Part shown: positions 15,841-23,679 of the stretch, piece after piece | Numbering within the stretch: position 1 is the first letter of the stretch | Layout of the letters: each line of letters begins with the position of its first letter | Assembly: GCA_039026375.1 (NCBI GenBank) | Contig: JBCCML010000005.1 | Coordinates: forward strand, 1 to 64,000 | DNA: 64,000 nt | Source: Thermohalobaculum sp039026375 | GTDB lineage: Bacteria; Pseudomonadota; Alphaproteobacteria; Rhodobacterales; Rhodobacteraceae | Direction: 5' to 3' | Made by a program: the position numbers and the translations under genes | The notes under the pieces: model-generated | What the model was told of the DNA's origin: nothing | The model's database searches: none | What the model saw: the letters and a program-made list of their open reading frames with translations, nothing else

Positions 15841-15984
15841 ATGCGGTGGCTTCACGTGATTCTGCTGGGCGCGCTGGCCCTGTCAGCATGCAATACGGTC
15901 CAGGGCGTTGGACAGGATGTCCAGGGCGCCGGACAAGCCATCGAAGAGGGCGCCGAAAAGACGAAGAACGCTATTTTCAACTGA
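15841..15984 (+). CDS. entericidin-like small lipoprotein
   Basis: 47 residues. AGGAGG (15829-15834) precedes ATG 15841. The lipoprotein signal ends in LALSAC with Cys18 as the lipidated residue. The mature part NTVQGVGQDVQGAGQAIEEG is the repeated amphipathic motif of the entericidin A/B family, small cell-envelope lipoproteins linked in enterobacteria to stationary-phase lysis. In alphaproteobacteria they are common and their role is unclear. It lies between the divergent M20 gene and dgcN, in the dgcN direction, and could be the first gene of that transcript. Confidence 0.85.
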   Translation: MRWLHVILLGALALSACNTVQGVGQDVQGAGQAIEEGAEKTKNAIFN

Positions 15985-16095
15985 TCGCCCACCGGTCCGG
16001 TCCTGGCCCATCGCCGGGCCGGAACTGGTCCCTGCGCCGCGCGGCGTTCGCGGTGAATAGGTGACATCCGCAATGCTTGCCCGGAGGACAGCCCG

Positions 16096-17091
16096 ATGTC
16101 GCTGGCTCAACCCTATCTGCTGTTTCTGGGCGACGCGCCCGATGCGCTGGCGGCCAAGGTCGCCCAGGGCATCAAGGACTGGCGCCCTGACGCCTCGGTC
16201 GGCCAGATCCGTTTGCCCGGCTGCAATGCCGATATGGGCCTAACCGATATGACGGTCGCCGAGGCCGCGGCGGCCGGCGCCAAGACCCTGGTGATCGGCG
16301 TGGCGAACCGGGGCGGCGTGATTTCTGACGCCTGGAAAGCCGTGCTGATCGAAGCGATGGAGGCCGGCATGGACATCGCCGCCGGCCTGCACACGCTGCT
16401 GAACAAGCAGGACGATCTGGTGGCTGCCGCTGAGCGGACGGGCAAGACGCTGCACGATGTGCGTGTGCCCACGGTGGCCTACCCGATCGCCGATGGCACC
16501 CAGCGTAGCGGCAAGCGGGTGCTGGCCGTGGGCACCGATTGTTCCTGCGGGAAGATGTACACGAACCTGGCGATGGAAAAGGAAATGCGCGCGCGGGGAA
16601 TGAAGGCAGATTTCCGCGCGACCGGGCAGACCGGCATTTTGATCACGGGCGATGGCTGTCCGCTGGATGCCGTGATCGCCGATTTCATGGCCGGTGCGGT
16701 CGAGCACATCACGCCCTCCCACGACGATGACCACTGGGATCTGATCGAGGGGCAGGGCTCGCTGTTCCATGCCTCCTATTCCGGGGTGACCATGGCGCTG
16801 ATCCACGGGGGACAGCCGGACTATCTGGTGCTTTGCCACGAGCCCACGCGCACGCACATGCGCGGGCTGCCCCATTTCCCGGTGCCGTCGCTGGATGATC
16901 TGCAGCCGCTGGCGCTGCAACTTGCGCAGATCGTGAATGCCGACTGCAAGGTGTTGGGCTGCGCAATCAACACGGCCGCCCTCAACGAGGAGGAGGCGAC
17001 AGCCTACCTGGCCGAGACCGAGGCCAGGATGGGCATGCCGTGTGTCGACCCGTTCCGTCACGGCGCCGGACGGTTGGTCGACGCGTTGTAG
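16096..17091 (+). CDS. dgcN: D-glutamate N-acetyltransferase DgcN (DUF1611 family)
   Basis: 331 residues of the DUF1611 P-loop-like family. The nucleotide/acyl-CoA-binding loop GTDCSCGKMY is at residues 146-155; an N-terminal Rossmann-like domain precedes it and DGCPLDAVIADFMAGA follows. Members next to DgcA convert D-glutamate to N-acetyl-D-glutamate in a marine proteobacterial D-Glu catabolic route. GGAGGA at 16083-16088 supports ATG 16096. The epimerase gene dgcA follows after 38 bases and a D-amino acid transaminase after that, which is strong context for the call. Confidence 0.88.
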   Translation: MSLAQPYLLFLGDAPDALAAKVAQGIKDWRPDASVGQIRLPGCNADMGLTDMTVAEAAAAGAKTLVIGVANRGGVISDAWKAVLIEAMEAGMDIAAGLHTLLNKQDDLVAAAERTGKTLHDVRVPTVAYPIADGTQRSGKRVLAVGTDCSCGKMYTNLAMEKEMRARGMKADFRATGQTGILITGDGCPLDAVIADFMAGAVEHITPSHDDDHWDLIEGQGSLFHASYSGVTMALIHGGQPDYLVLCHEPTRTHMRGLPHFPVPSLDDLQPLALQLAQIVNADCKVLGCAINTAALNEEEATAYLAETEARMGMPCVDPFRHGAGRLVDAL

Positions 17092-17129
17092 AACCGGGGC
17101 GCAACGGCACGCCCCTATCGGAGGTCAGC

Positions 17130-18107
17130 ATGCGTTTGTCCGTGGACGAGGACGTCTTCCCGATTGCGGGTGGCTTCACCATCAGCCGTGGCACGCGAAC
17201 CGAAAGCCGCGTGGTCACGGTCCGGGTCGAGCAGGACGGCGTTACCGGCTGGGGCGAATGCTATCCCTATGCGCGCTATGACGAGACCGTCGAGAGCGTC
17301 ATGGACCAGCTGCGCGCGCAATCAGACGCGCTGGCCGGCGGCATGGACCGTCGGGCCCTGCAAGACGCGATGCCGCCGGGGGCTGCGCGCAACGGTCTGG
17401 ACTGCGCGCTTTGGGATTGGCAGGCGAAGTCTACCGGCACGCCCGTCTGGCAACTCGCCGGTTTGCCCGAGCCCAAGCCGGAGATCACCGCCTACACCCT
17501 ATCGCTGGCCGACCCGGAGGTGATGCAGGCCAAGGCGGCGGAGAATGCCCACCGCCCCGTCCTGAAGATCAAGCTGGGCGGCGCCGGCGACATCGAACGC
17601 TTGCGCGCCGTGCGCGACGGTGCACCAAACGCCAAGATCGTCGTCGACGCCAACGAAGGCTGGACTGCCGAGACCTATGCCCAGATTGCACCCGTCGTCC
17701 TGGAACTGGGCGTCGCCATGGTCGAACAGCCGCTCCCCGCAGCAGATGATGCAGCGCTAGCGGGCATGGAGCGACCGCTGCCGGTCTGCGCAGACGAGGC
17801 CTGCCACGACCGGGCCAGCCTGCCCGAGATCGCCGGAAAATACGACATGATCAACATCAAGCTGGACAAGACCGGCGGCCTGACCGAGGCGCTGGCCCTA
17901 AAGGCCGAAGCCCAGCGGCTGGGCCTGCACATCATGGTCGGCTGCATGATCGGCTCCAGCCTGGGGATGGCGCCTGCGACATTGGTGGCGCAGGGTGCGG
18001 CGGTTGTGGACCTGGACGGGCCCTTGCTGCTGGCCAAAGATCGCCCAAATCCACTTTCATACGATGCGGCGGGCGTCCATCCGCCCGCGGCCGAGCTATG
18101 GGGATAA
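17130..18107 (+). CDS. dgcA: N-acetyl-D-glutamate racemase DgcA (enolase superfamily)
   Basis: 325 residues of the mandelate racemase/muconate-lactonising enzyme group, close to dipeptide epimerases. The KxK catalytic motif is in VLKIKLGG and the metal ligands are in VVDANEGW, EQPL and CADEACH. The opposing lysine is in INIKLDKTGG. GGAGG at 17120-17124 supports ATG 17130, although the frame is open further upstream inside dgcN. Paired with DgcN it interconverts N-acetyl-D- and N-acetyl-L-glutamate. Without that neighbour it would be annotated as an L-Ala-D/L-Glu epimerase, which remains an alternative substrate. Confidence 0.88.
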   Translation: MRLSVDEDVFPIAGGFTISRGTRTESRVVTVRVEQDGVTGWGECYPYARYDETVESVMDQLRAQSDALAGGMDRRALQDAMPPGAARNGLDCALWDWQAKSTGTPVWQLAGLPEPKPEITAYTLSLADPEVMQAKAAENAHRPVLKIKLGGAGDIERLRAVRDGAPNAKIVVDANEGWTAETYAQIAPVVLELGVAMVEQPLPAADDAALAGMERPLPVCADEACHDRASLPEIAGKYDMINIKLDKTGGLTEALALKAEAQRLGLHIMVGCMIGSSLGMAPATLVAQGAAVVDLDGPLLLAKDRPNPLSYDAAGVHPPAAELWG

Positions 18108-18110
18108 ACG

Positions 18111-18965
18111 ATGAGCAGGATCGTCTACGTCAACGGTGACTACGTGCCCGAGGAAGAGGCCAAGATCTCGGTCTTTGACCGGGCGTTTCTGATGGCCGAC
18201 GGGGTCTACGAGGTGACCGCCGTGCTGGATGGCAAGCTGTGCGAATACCAGGGTCACATGACCCGGCTGCACCGCTCTTTGGATGCGCTGGAGATGACCA
18301 GCCCCGTCAGCGATGACGATCTGCTGGACATCCATCGCGAGCTGGTGCGCCGGAACGACCTGCAGGAAGGCGGTGTCTATCTTCAGGTGACCCGCGGTGC
18401 GGCGGACCGGGACTTTGTCTGGCCTAAGGAGGCCGAGCCCGGGCTGGTCCTGTTCACCCAATCGCGCCCGGTGGTCGACAGCCCTGCAGCGGCAAGCGGG
18501 ATCAAGGTCGCCTCGATCGAGGATCAGCGCTGGGGGCGGCGCGACATCAAGACCGTGCAGCTGCTCTATCCGTCCTGGGCGAAGATGCAGGCCAAGGCCC
18601 AGGGCAAGGACGATGCCTGGATGGTCGAGGACGGCTTCGTGACCGAGGGCACGTCGAACAACGCTTACATCGTCACCGACGACCACACGATCGTCACCCG
18701 GCACCTCTCGAACGACATCCTGCACGGGATCACGCGCGCCTCGGTGCTGAGGGTCGCCAAGGAAGCGCAGATGAAGATCGAGGAGCGGCCCTTCACCGTG
18801 GCCGAAGCGCAGGCCGCCAAGGAAGCGTTCATGACCTCTGCGTCCGCGTTTGTGTGCCCGGTGGTCGAGATCGACGACACGCCGATTGGCGATGGCGGCC
18901 CGGGCCCTGTCGCCAAGCGTCTGCGCGAGATCTACCTGGAAGAAGCGCGCGCCAACGCGATTTGA
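18111..18965 (+). CDS. dat: D-amino acid aminotransferase
   Basis: 284 residues, class IV fold PLP enzyme. The Schiff-base lysine is Lys147 in RRDIKTVQLLY, the phosphate-binding segment is EGTSNNAYIV, and the N-terminal arm reads VFDRAFLMADGVYE. DAAT moves amino groups from various D-amino acids to 2-oxoglutarate, giving D-glutamate. That is exactly the substrate of the DgcN-DgcA pair encoded three bases upstream. The module can therefore funnel many D-amino acids, for example from peptidoglycan or dissolved organic matter, into L-glutamate. A branched-chain aminotransferase role is less likely given the context. Confidence 0.9.
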   Translation: MSRIVYVNGDYVPEEEAKISVFDRAFLMADGVYEVTAVLDGKLCEYQGHMTRLHRSLDALEMTSPVSDDDLLDIHRELVRRNDLQEGGVYLQVTRGAADRDFVWPKEAEPGLVLFTQSRPVVDSPAAASGIKVASIEDQRWGRRDIKTVQLLYPSWAKMQAKAQGKDDAWMVEDGFVTEGTSNNAYIVTDDHTIVTRHLSNDILHGITRASVLRVAKEAQMKIEERPFTVAEAQAAKEAFMTSASAFVCPVVEIDDTPIGDGGPGPVAKRLREIYLEEARANAI

Positions 18966-18999
18966 GCGGGTCCTCCCTGACGGATATTGCGGATCTGCG

Positions 19000-19884
19000 T
19001 TAGATGGTCCGGCGGTGCCGCCGGAATAGATCTGGACGATTGACGGCCAGCACGCCCAGCGCCGTCAGGCAAAGCCCGCCGATCTCCACCCAGCCTAGAA
19101 CTTCGCCAAAAAGGCCCCAGGCCATCAGCGCGGTGCAGGGCGGGACTAGAAAGAACAGACTGGCGACGTTCGAGGCCGCGCCCCGACGGATCAACACGTA
19201 AAGCAACGTCACCGCCCCGAAGGACAGCACGACAATCGACCAGGTCATGGCAATGATCATCGGCGGTGCCCAGTCGATCGCCGTGTCCTCGAACAGCAGG
19301 GCGCAGATCCCACAGCATGCTGACGCGGCGCCGAATTGAACGGCAAATCCGGCCCGTTGCGGCGTGTCCTGGCTGAGTCGCTTTTGCAGGATGGTGCCGA
19401 GGGCAATGCCGATCAGCCCGACTGCGCAGATGGCAACGCCCGCCCAATCGCCCACGCCTGCGTCGAGCTTGCGCAACACCACCAGGGCCACGCCGGCCAG
19501 CCCCAGCGCCATGCCAAGCCATTGCGTGAGGACCAGACGCTCGCCCAAAAGCACCATCGCCATCAGCGCCATGACCACCGGTTGCAGGCCGACGATCAGG
19601 GCGGAGAGCCCGGCTTCGATCCCCCAACTGATGGCGACGAACACGCCGCCCAAGTAAAAGAAATGGACGAGCGCGCCGATCAGGGCCTGTTCGCGCCATT
19701 GCTGGCCGTTCGGCCAGCGCGCGCCGCTGATCCAGACCCAGGCGGCCATCAACAGCGCCACCAAACCGAAGCGGACAGCCAGAAACGTCATCGGCTCGGC
19801 ATAGGGCAGCCCCAGCTTGGCGCTGATGAAACCAGTGCTCCACAGCACCACGAAGACGGGGGCGACGAGGTTTGGGGCAGTCAT
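19000..19884 (-). CDS. EamA/DMT family transporter
   Basis: 294 residues with ten predicted membrane helices in two EamA repeats (residues 5-140 and 150-285). Typical motifs are VLWSTGFISAKLGLP at the start and GEVLGWVEIGGLCLTALGV near the end. Members export amino acids, nucleobases or other metabolites. It converges with the D-amino acid transaminase gene and is divergent from regA. Export of an amino acid connected to the adjacent D-Glu module is possible but unproven. Confidence 0.88.
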   Translation of the reverse strand: MTAPNLVAPVFVVLWSTGFISAKLGLPYAEPMTFLAVRFGLVALLMAAWVWISGARWPNGQQWREQALIGALVHFFYLGGVFVAISWGIEAGLSALIVGLQPVVMALMAMVLLGERLVLTQWLGMALGLAGVALVVLRKLDAGVGDWAGVAICAVGLIGIALGTILQKRLSQDTPQRAGFAVQFGAASACCGICALLFEDTAIDWAPPMIIAMTWSIVVLSFGAVTLLYVLIRRGAASNVASLFFLVPPCTALMAWGLFGEVLGWVEIGGLCLTALGVLAVNRPDLFRRHRRTI

Positions 19885-20012
19885 CGAATGCCGCGTATCT
19901 GATTCGGTTGGTTGGGTTGCGACATTGTGACAGCGCGCTTACAAGCCACAAACCGGCGGAACAACCTAAATCAACGCCAGATGAAAAACGAAAGAAAAGC
20001 TGGGGTTTGCCT

Positions 20013-20564
20013 ATGACAGAGGCACTCGAAGAGATCGGCGCGGACAATTCGCTGCTGATCGTAGACGACGACGCACCGTTCCGCAGCCGCTTGGCGCGGG
20101 CGATGGAGAAGCGGGGCTTTGAGCCCGTCATGGCGGAATCTGTGGCCGAAGGGTTGGAGGCGTGTCGGAAGGCGCCGTCGGCGTATGCGGTGGTGGATCT
20201 GCGCCTAGAAGATGGCAATGGCCTGGATGTGGTCGAGGCGCTGCGCGATGCGCGTCCGGACAGCCGGGTGATCGTACTGACGGGCTATGGCGCCATTGCG
20301 ACGGCAGTGGCCGCGGTCAAGATCGGTGCGGTCGACTATCTGTCGAAGCCCGCCGATGCCAATGACGTTGAGAAAGCGCTGCTGACGCCGCGGGGCGAGA
20401 AGCCGCCGCCGCCCGAGAACCCGATGTCGGCGGACCGGGTGCGCTGGGAGCATATCCAGCGGGTATTCGAGTTGTGCGACCGCAATGTCTCGGAGACGGC
20501 ACGGCGTTTGAACATGCACCGGCGCACGCTGCAGCGTATCCTGGCGAAACGCAGCCCACGCTGA
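20013..20564 (+). CDS. regA: RegA/PrrA/ActR-type redox response regulator
   Basis: 183 residues: receiver domain (1-125) with the acidic pocket DDD at 18-20, phospho-acceptor Asp62 in VVDLRLEDG, and Lys112 in YLSKPAD. A proline linker GEKPPPPENP follows, then a Fis-type helix-turn-helix (NVSETARRLNMHRRTLQRIL). This layout is diagnostic of the RegA/PrrA/ActR family, which responds to redox state through sensor RegB and controls respiration, carbon and nitrogen fixation and photosynthesis genes. I start at ATG 20013 rather than upstream in-frame codons, as MTEALEEIG fits the family. Here it stands without regB, senC or hvrA beside it, which is unusual. Confidence 0.93.
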   Translation: MTEALEEIGADNSLLIVDDDAPFRSRLARAMEKRGFEPVMAESVAEGLEACRKAPSAYAVVDLRLEDGNGLDVVEALRDARPDSRVIVLTGYGAIATAVAAVKIGAVDYLSKPADANDVEKALLTPRGEKPPPPENPMSADRVRWEHIQRVFELCDRNVSETARRLNMHRRTLQRILAKRSPR

Positions 20565-20588
20565 CTAAGCGGTCGCAGGTTAGGTCGG

Positions 20589-20641
20589 TCTGTCCGCGCT
20601 GGCGCGCGAAAGTGTGAGAGCTCTGTCCGCGCTAGCGCGCC
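20589..20641. repeat. short direct repeat after regA
   Basis: CTGTCCGCGCTGGCGCGC at 20589-20606 recurs almost unchanged starting at 20622 (CTGTCCGCGCTAGCGCGC), each copy containing a self-complementary CGCGC/GCGCG core. It fills part of the 231-base gap between the convergent regA and peptide D genes and may act as a bidirectional termination region. No gene is seen in this gap. Confidence 0.5.
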
Positions 20642-20795
20642 GACCCAAGCCGCGGGTCAACACTGCGCGTTTGGAGAGATCGCGCGCCCGCGGGGCTTCA
20701 AAATTTGCGCTTGGGTCACCACCCGGCGCTCGTGTCTGAGTTTGCAGCTTCAAAGGCTCCGTGAGCCTACGTGACAGGCGCCAGGCGATTGGGTG

Positions 20796-21002
20796 CTAGC
20801 GTTTGCCCGTTGCCATGCCGCCGGTCGCATCGCGCGGCGACACAACTTCCTGGCTGGATCCGTCGGGCGAAACGGCTTTGATCGGGCTGTGGCTTCGGAT
20901 GCCGGTGAGCCGTGATCCATGGGCAATATCGCCGGCGGCGACATTGTCCATCTCGCTGTCGGCGATTTCGGCAGGTGCCGCGTCTTCTAGTTTGCGGGAC
21001 AT
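20796..21002 (-). CDS. small peptide D with double-glycine-like leader
   Basis: 68 residues from ATG 21002, with AGGAG six bases upstream. Residues 12-24 (EIADSEMDNVAAG) align without gaps to the leaders of peptides B (PIIDDELDEISGG) and C (TLADDALDQAQGG), with Ala-Gly in place of Gly-Gly. The 44-residue remainder (DIAHGSRLTGIRSHSPIKAV and onward) is Ser-, Gly- and basic-rich with no cysteine. It shares with peptide C an upstream palindrome at matching distance and a potential ribosome-site-masking hairpin. No maturation enzyme or exporter is adjacent; the neighbours are regA (convergent) and proC (downstream-facing, same strand). Confidence 0.68.
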   Translation of the reverse strand: MSRKLEDAAPAEIADSEMDNVAAGDIAHGSRLTGIRSHSPIKAVSPDGSSQEVVSPRDATGGMATGKR

Positions 21003-21008
21003 GCTGTT

Positions 21009-21034
21009 CTCCTGACTGATTTCAGTGCCAGGAG
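21009..21034 (-). promoter_or_regulatory. possible ribosome-site-masking hairpin of peptide D
   Basis: On the reverse strand CTCCTG (21029-21034) pairs with CAGGAG (21009-21014), which contains the ribosome-binding site. An inner ACTG/CAGT stem extends it. The anti-ribosome-site arm occupies the same position relative to the upstream dyad as in peptide C, suggesting a conserved translational control. Confidence 0.5.
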
Positions 21035-21059
21035 GTTACCTCGATCCCGCGCGAAGGTC

Positions 21060-21075
21060 TGTAGCAGGTGCTACA
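21060..21075. promoter_or_regulatory. perfect palindromic operator upstream of peptide D
   Basis: TGTAGCAGGTGCTACA is a perfect 7+2+7 palindrome centred 65.5 bases before the peptide D start. It matches the dyad before peptide C in sequence and position. The TGTAG-N6-CTACA layout resembles CRP/FNR-superfamily sites (it also fits GTA-N8-TAC). The binding protein is unknown. Confidence 0.6.
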
Positions 21076-21092
21076 CGCGGCTTGACGGCGAT

Positions 21093-21902
21093 CTAGCCCT
21101 TGGCGAGCTCCCGTCCCCTGTCCCGGGCCGCTCTGACAGTGTCGGTCATCAGCGCGGTCAGCCGTTCCTCGCCCATCAGCACCGACAGGCCCGCCGCCGT
21201 GGTCCCACCCGGGCTGGTCACCTGCTCGCGCAGGCGGGACGGTGGGTCGGCCGATTGGGCGGCCAAGGCGCCTGCCCCCATCACCGTCTGCATGGCCATC
21301 TTCGCTGCAAGCTCAGGCGCCAGGCCGACATCGACACCGGCGGCGGTCATCGCCTCGATCATGTGAAAGACATAGGCAGGTCCCGAGCCGGAGAGCGCGG
21401 TGACGGCGTCCATCAGCCCCTCGTCGTCGATCCAGTCCACCAGACCGGACGTCGCCAACAGCTGCGTTGTCAGGTCCCGCGCCGCGGCGCCCGTGTGGTC
21501 GTTGGCGCAACAGACGAACATGCCGTGCCCGATGGCCGATGGTGTGTTGGGCATGGCCCGGATGATCGGCGTCGGCCCCGGCAGCATCGCGGCCAGGGTG
21601 GCGATGGTGGTCCCTGCGGCCACGGAGACAAAGGTTGCCGGGCCGCTCGCCATGCCCGCATAGGCCGGTACGACATCGCCCATAACCTGCGGTTTGACGG
21701 CCAGGATGACCAGCGTCGGGGCCAGATCACCGGGCAGATCCGTGACCGCGCTGACGGCATTGGCGCCCAAATCAGCGGCCCGTGCCCGCAGCGCATCCGT
21801 TGGTTCGACCACATGGACATCCAGGCCCGGATCGGCGCCCAGCCAACCCTTCAACATGGCGAACCCCATATTGCCGCAGCCCACTAGAAGCAGTGTGGTC
21901 AT
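21093..21902 (-). CDS. proC: pyrroline-5-carboxylate reductase
   Basis: 269 residues. The Rossmann nucleotide loop GCGNMGFAMLKGWL is at the N-terminus, the AMPNTPSAIGHG motif in the middle, and the family signature ALSGSGPAYVFHMIEAM followed by QVTSPGGTTAAGL in the dimerisation domain. It catalyses the last step of proline synthesis, NAD(P)H-dependent reduction of pyrroline-5-carboxylate, in the cytoplasm. Its start overlaps the rfbC stop by four bases, making it the last gene of the CDP-sugar operon. That is an unexpected partnership for proC. Confidence 0.95.
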   Translation of the reverse strand: MTTLLLVGCGNMGFAMLKGWLGADPGLDVHVVEPTDALRARAADLGANAVSAVTDLPGDLAPTLVILAVKPQVMGDVVPAYAGMASGPATFVSVAAGTTIATLAAMLPGPTPIIRAMPNTPSAIGHGMFVCCANDHTGAAARDLTTQLLATSGLVDWIDDEGLMDAVTALSGSGPAYVFHMIEAMTAAGVDVGLAPELAAKMAMQTVMGAGALAAQSADPPSRLREQVTSPGGTTAAGLSVLMGEERLTALMTDTVRAARDRGRELAKG

Positions 21903-22456
21903 GGCGTCGTCTCCTGTCGCAAGTCGGCCCGCGTGGCGTAGTCGGGCCAGGCGCGGTCCTTGTCGTGAATGATCTCCGGCGCAAAGGGCCAGTCAATGTC
22001 GAAAGCCGGGTCGTCCCAGCGCACGCCGTCGCCGTGGCCCGGTTCGAACAGCCGCCCCATCTGGTAGAGGATCTGGGTGTCGTCGCGCAGCGTCAGGAAG
22101 CCGTGCGCCACGCCCTCCGGAATGAACAGCGCGTTGAGGCCGCTGGCGGTCAGTTCCTCGGCGATCCATTTGCCGCGGGTCGGGCCCGGGCGCAGGTCCA
22201 ACGCGACGTCCCAGGCGCTGCCCTCGATGACGCGGACCAGCTTTGCCTCGGCGAACGGCGGTTTCTGAAAGTGCATGCCGCGCAGCGTGCCGCGGCGTCG
22301 ATTGGTGGAGAGGTTCACCTGGGTGGGCGTGAAATCGATCCCAGCCTCGGCAAATTCCTGCGGGCAGTAGAGCCGCGCGAACAGGCCGCGTTCATCGCCG
22401 TGCGCCTCGGCGACGATCCGGTGGACACCCGGCAGATCGGTCCGCGTGATGATCAC
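21899..22456 (-). CDS. rfbC: dTDP-4-dehydrorhamnose 3,5-epimerase family protein
   Basis: 185 residues with the RmlC cupin fold. Landmarks are RGLFARLYCPQEF, the STNRRRGTLRGMHFQ motif with the active-site His, then VIEGSAWDVALDLR and FIPEGVAHGFLTL. Classical RmlC epimerises C3 and C5 of dTDP-4-keto-6-deoxyglucose. Here the neighbours make a CDP-linked and C-methylated sugar, so the natural substrate is probably that CDP-4-keto-6-deoxy sugar. It overlaps both neighbours by four bases (ATGA), indicating translational coupling through the operon. Confidence 0.85.
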   Translation of the reverse strand: MIITRTDLPGVHRIVAEAHGDERGLFARLYCPQEFAEAGIDFTPTQVNLSTNRRRGTLRGMHFQKPPFAEAKLVRVIEGSAWDVALDLRPGPTRGKWIAEELTASGLNALFIPEGVAHGFLTLRDDTQILYQMGRLFEPGHGDGVRWDDPAFDIDWPFAPEIIHDKDRAWPDYATRADLRQETTP

Positions 22457-23679
22457 AGGATCCGAAGCTCCGGCACGGCGGTGACAAAGCGCCCGCCCCA
22501 GCCTGCGATGCGGGCATGTTCGGTGGAGATCTCGGCCGCCAGGTTCCAGGGCAGGATGACGACGTAGTCCGGTTTTGCCACGTCCAGATGTTCGGGCCCG
22601 TGCACAGGGATGTGGCTGCCGGGCAGCAGGCGGCCCTGCTTTTCCGGGTTGCGGTCGACGACGAACGGGATCCGGTCCACGCCGACGCCTGCGACGTTCA
22701 GGAAGGTATTGCCCTTGGCTGCGGCCCCATAAGCGGCGACGGTCTTACCCTCCGCCTCGGCCTGATCCAGGAAGGCGCGGAAGCCCTGGCAGATGGCGTC
22801 GATGCGCGGGCCAAATGCGGCATAGGCGTCGTCCGTATCCAGGCCAGCGGCGGCCTCGTCGGCGCGGACTTTGGCCAGCCCCGCTTCCTCTGCATGGGCG
22901 GCCCCGGCATGGCAGGCATAGACACGCAGCGAGCCGCCATGGGTCGGCAATTCCTCGACGTCGAAGACGCGCATGCCGGCGTCCTGCATCAGCCGTTCGA
23001 CGAATAGAAGCGACAGGTAGGAATAGTGCTCGTGATAGATCGTATCGAACTGCGCCTGGTTGATCAGGTTCAGCAGGTGCGGGAATTCGAAGGTCAGCAC
23101 CCCCTCTGGCGCCAGAAAGATCGGGAAACCGGCGGCGAAATCGCGAATGTCCGGCACATGGGCCAGCACGTTGTTGGCGGCGATCAGGTCTGCCCGGCGG
23201 TCTTGGGCCAGCGCGCGCGCGGTGGCTGCGTTGAAGAACGCGACCCGCGTCGGCACGCCCTTGCCTTCGGCCAGGCTGGCTGCATTGCCGGCGGGCTCGA
23301 TGCCCAGGACCGGGATGCCTGCCTGGGCAAAGTGCTGCAGCAGGTAGCCGTCGTTCGAGGCGACCTCGGCCGCCAGACTGTCCGGGCCCAGGCCGAAGCG
23401 TTTGGTCATCACCTCGGCATAGCGCTTGGCGTGTGCGACCCAGGATGCCGAGTAGGACGACAGATACGCGTAATCGTGGTCGAAAATCGCGTCGGCGGGC
23501 ACGGTTTCGGTGGTCTGGACCAGGCGGCAGGCGCTGCAGACCATCACGTGCAGCGGAAAGCTGCGCTCGGCTGCGATCGCCTCCGGCGTCGGCTCCAGAT
23601 AGGAATTGGCCAGAGGGGTAGCGCCCAGATCGGCGAAGTTTACGGTTAGCGGACTTCCACAGTAGCGGCAGGCGATCAT
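22453..23679 (-). CDS. sugar C-methyltransferase (zinc-binding N-terminus)
   Basis: 408 residues with the three-part layout of TylC3/NovU-type sugar C-methyltransferases. An N-terminal zinc finger (CRYCGSPL and CSACRLVQTTE) is followed by a SAM-binding domain (AAEVASNDGYLLQHF, then IEPAGNAA). The catalytic YHEHYSYLS motif and a C-terminal Rossmann-like domain (VAAYGAAAKGNTFLN) complete it. Such enzymes add a methyl to C3 of NDP-4-keto-6-deoxy sugars, producing branched deoxysugars. Coupled to rfbG upstream and rfbC downstream by 4-base overlaps, it implies a branched 6-deoxysugar in LPS or capsule. Confidence 0.88.
   Translation of the reverse strand: MIACRYCGSPLTVNFADLGATPLANSYLEPTPEAIAAERSFPLHVMVCSACRLVQTTETVPADAIFDHDYAYLSSYSASWVAHAKRYAEVMTKRFGLGPDSLAAEVASNDGYLLQHFAQAGIPVLGIEPAGNAASLAEGKGVPTRVAFFNAATARALAQDRRADLIAANNVLAHVPDIRDFAAGFPIFLAPEGVLTFEFPHLLNLINQAQFDTIYHEHYSYLSLLFVERLMQDAGMRVFDVEELPTHGGSLRVYACHAGAAHAEEAGLAKVRADEAAAGLDTDDAYAAFGPRIDAICQGFRAFLDQAEAEGKTVAAYGAAAKGNTFLNVAGVGVDRIPFVVDRNPEKQGRLLPGSHIPVHGPEHLDVAKPDYVVILPWNLAAEISTEHARIAGWGGRFVTAVPELRIL

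Noticed and set aside
21060..21075. LuxR-type lux box reading of the peptide D palindrome
   Set aside because: Spacing between half-sites is 16 bases overall, not the 20-base lux-box layout; no luxI/luxR in the window.
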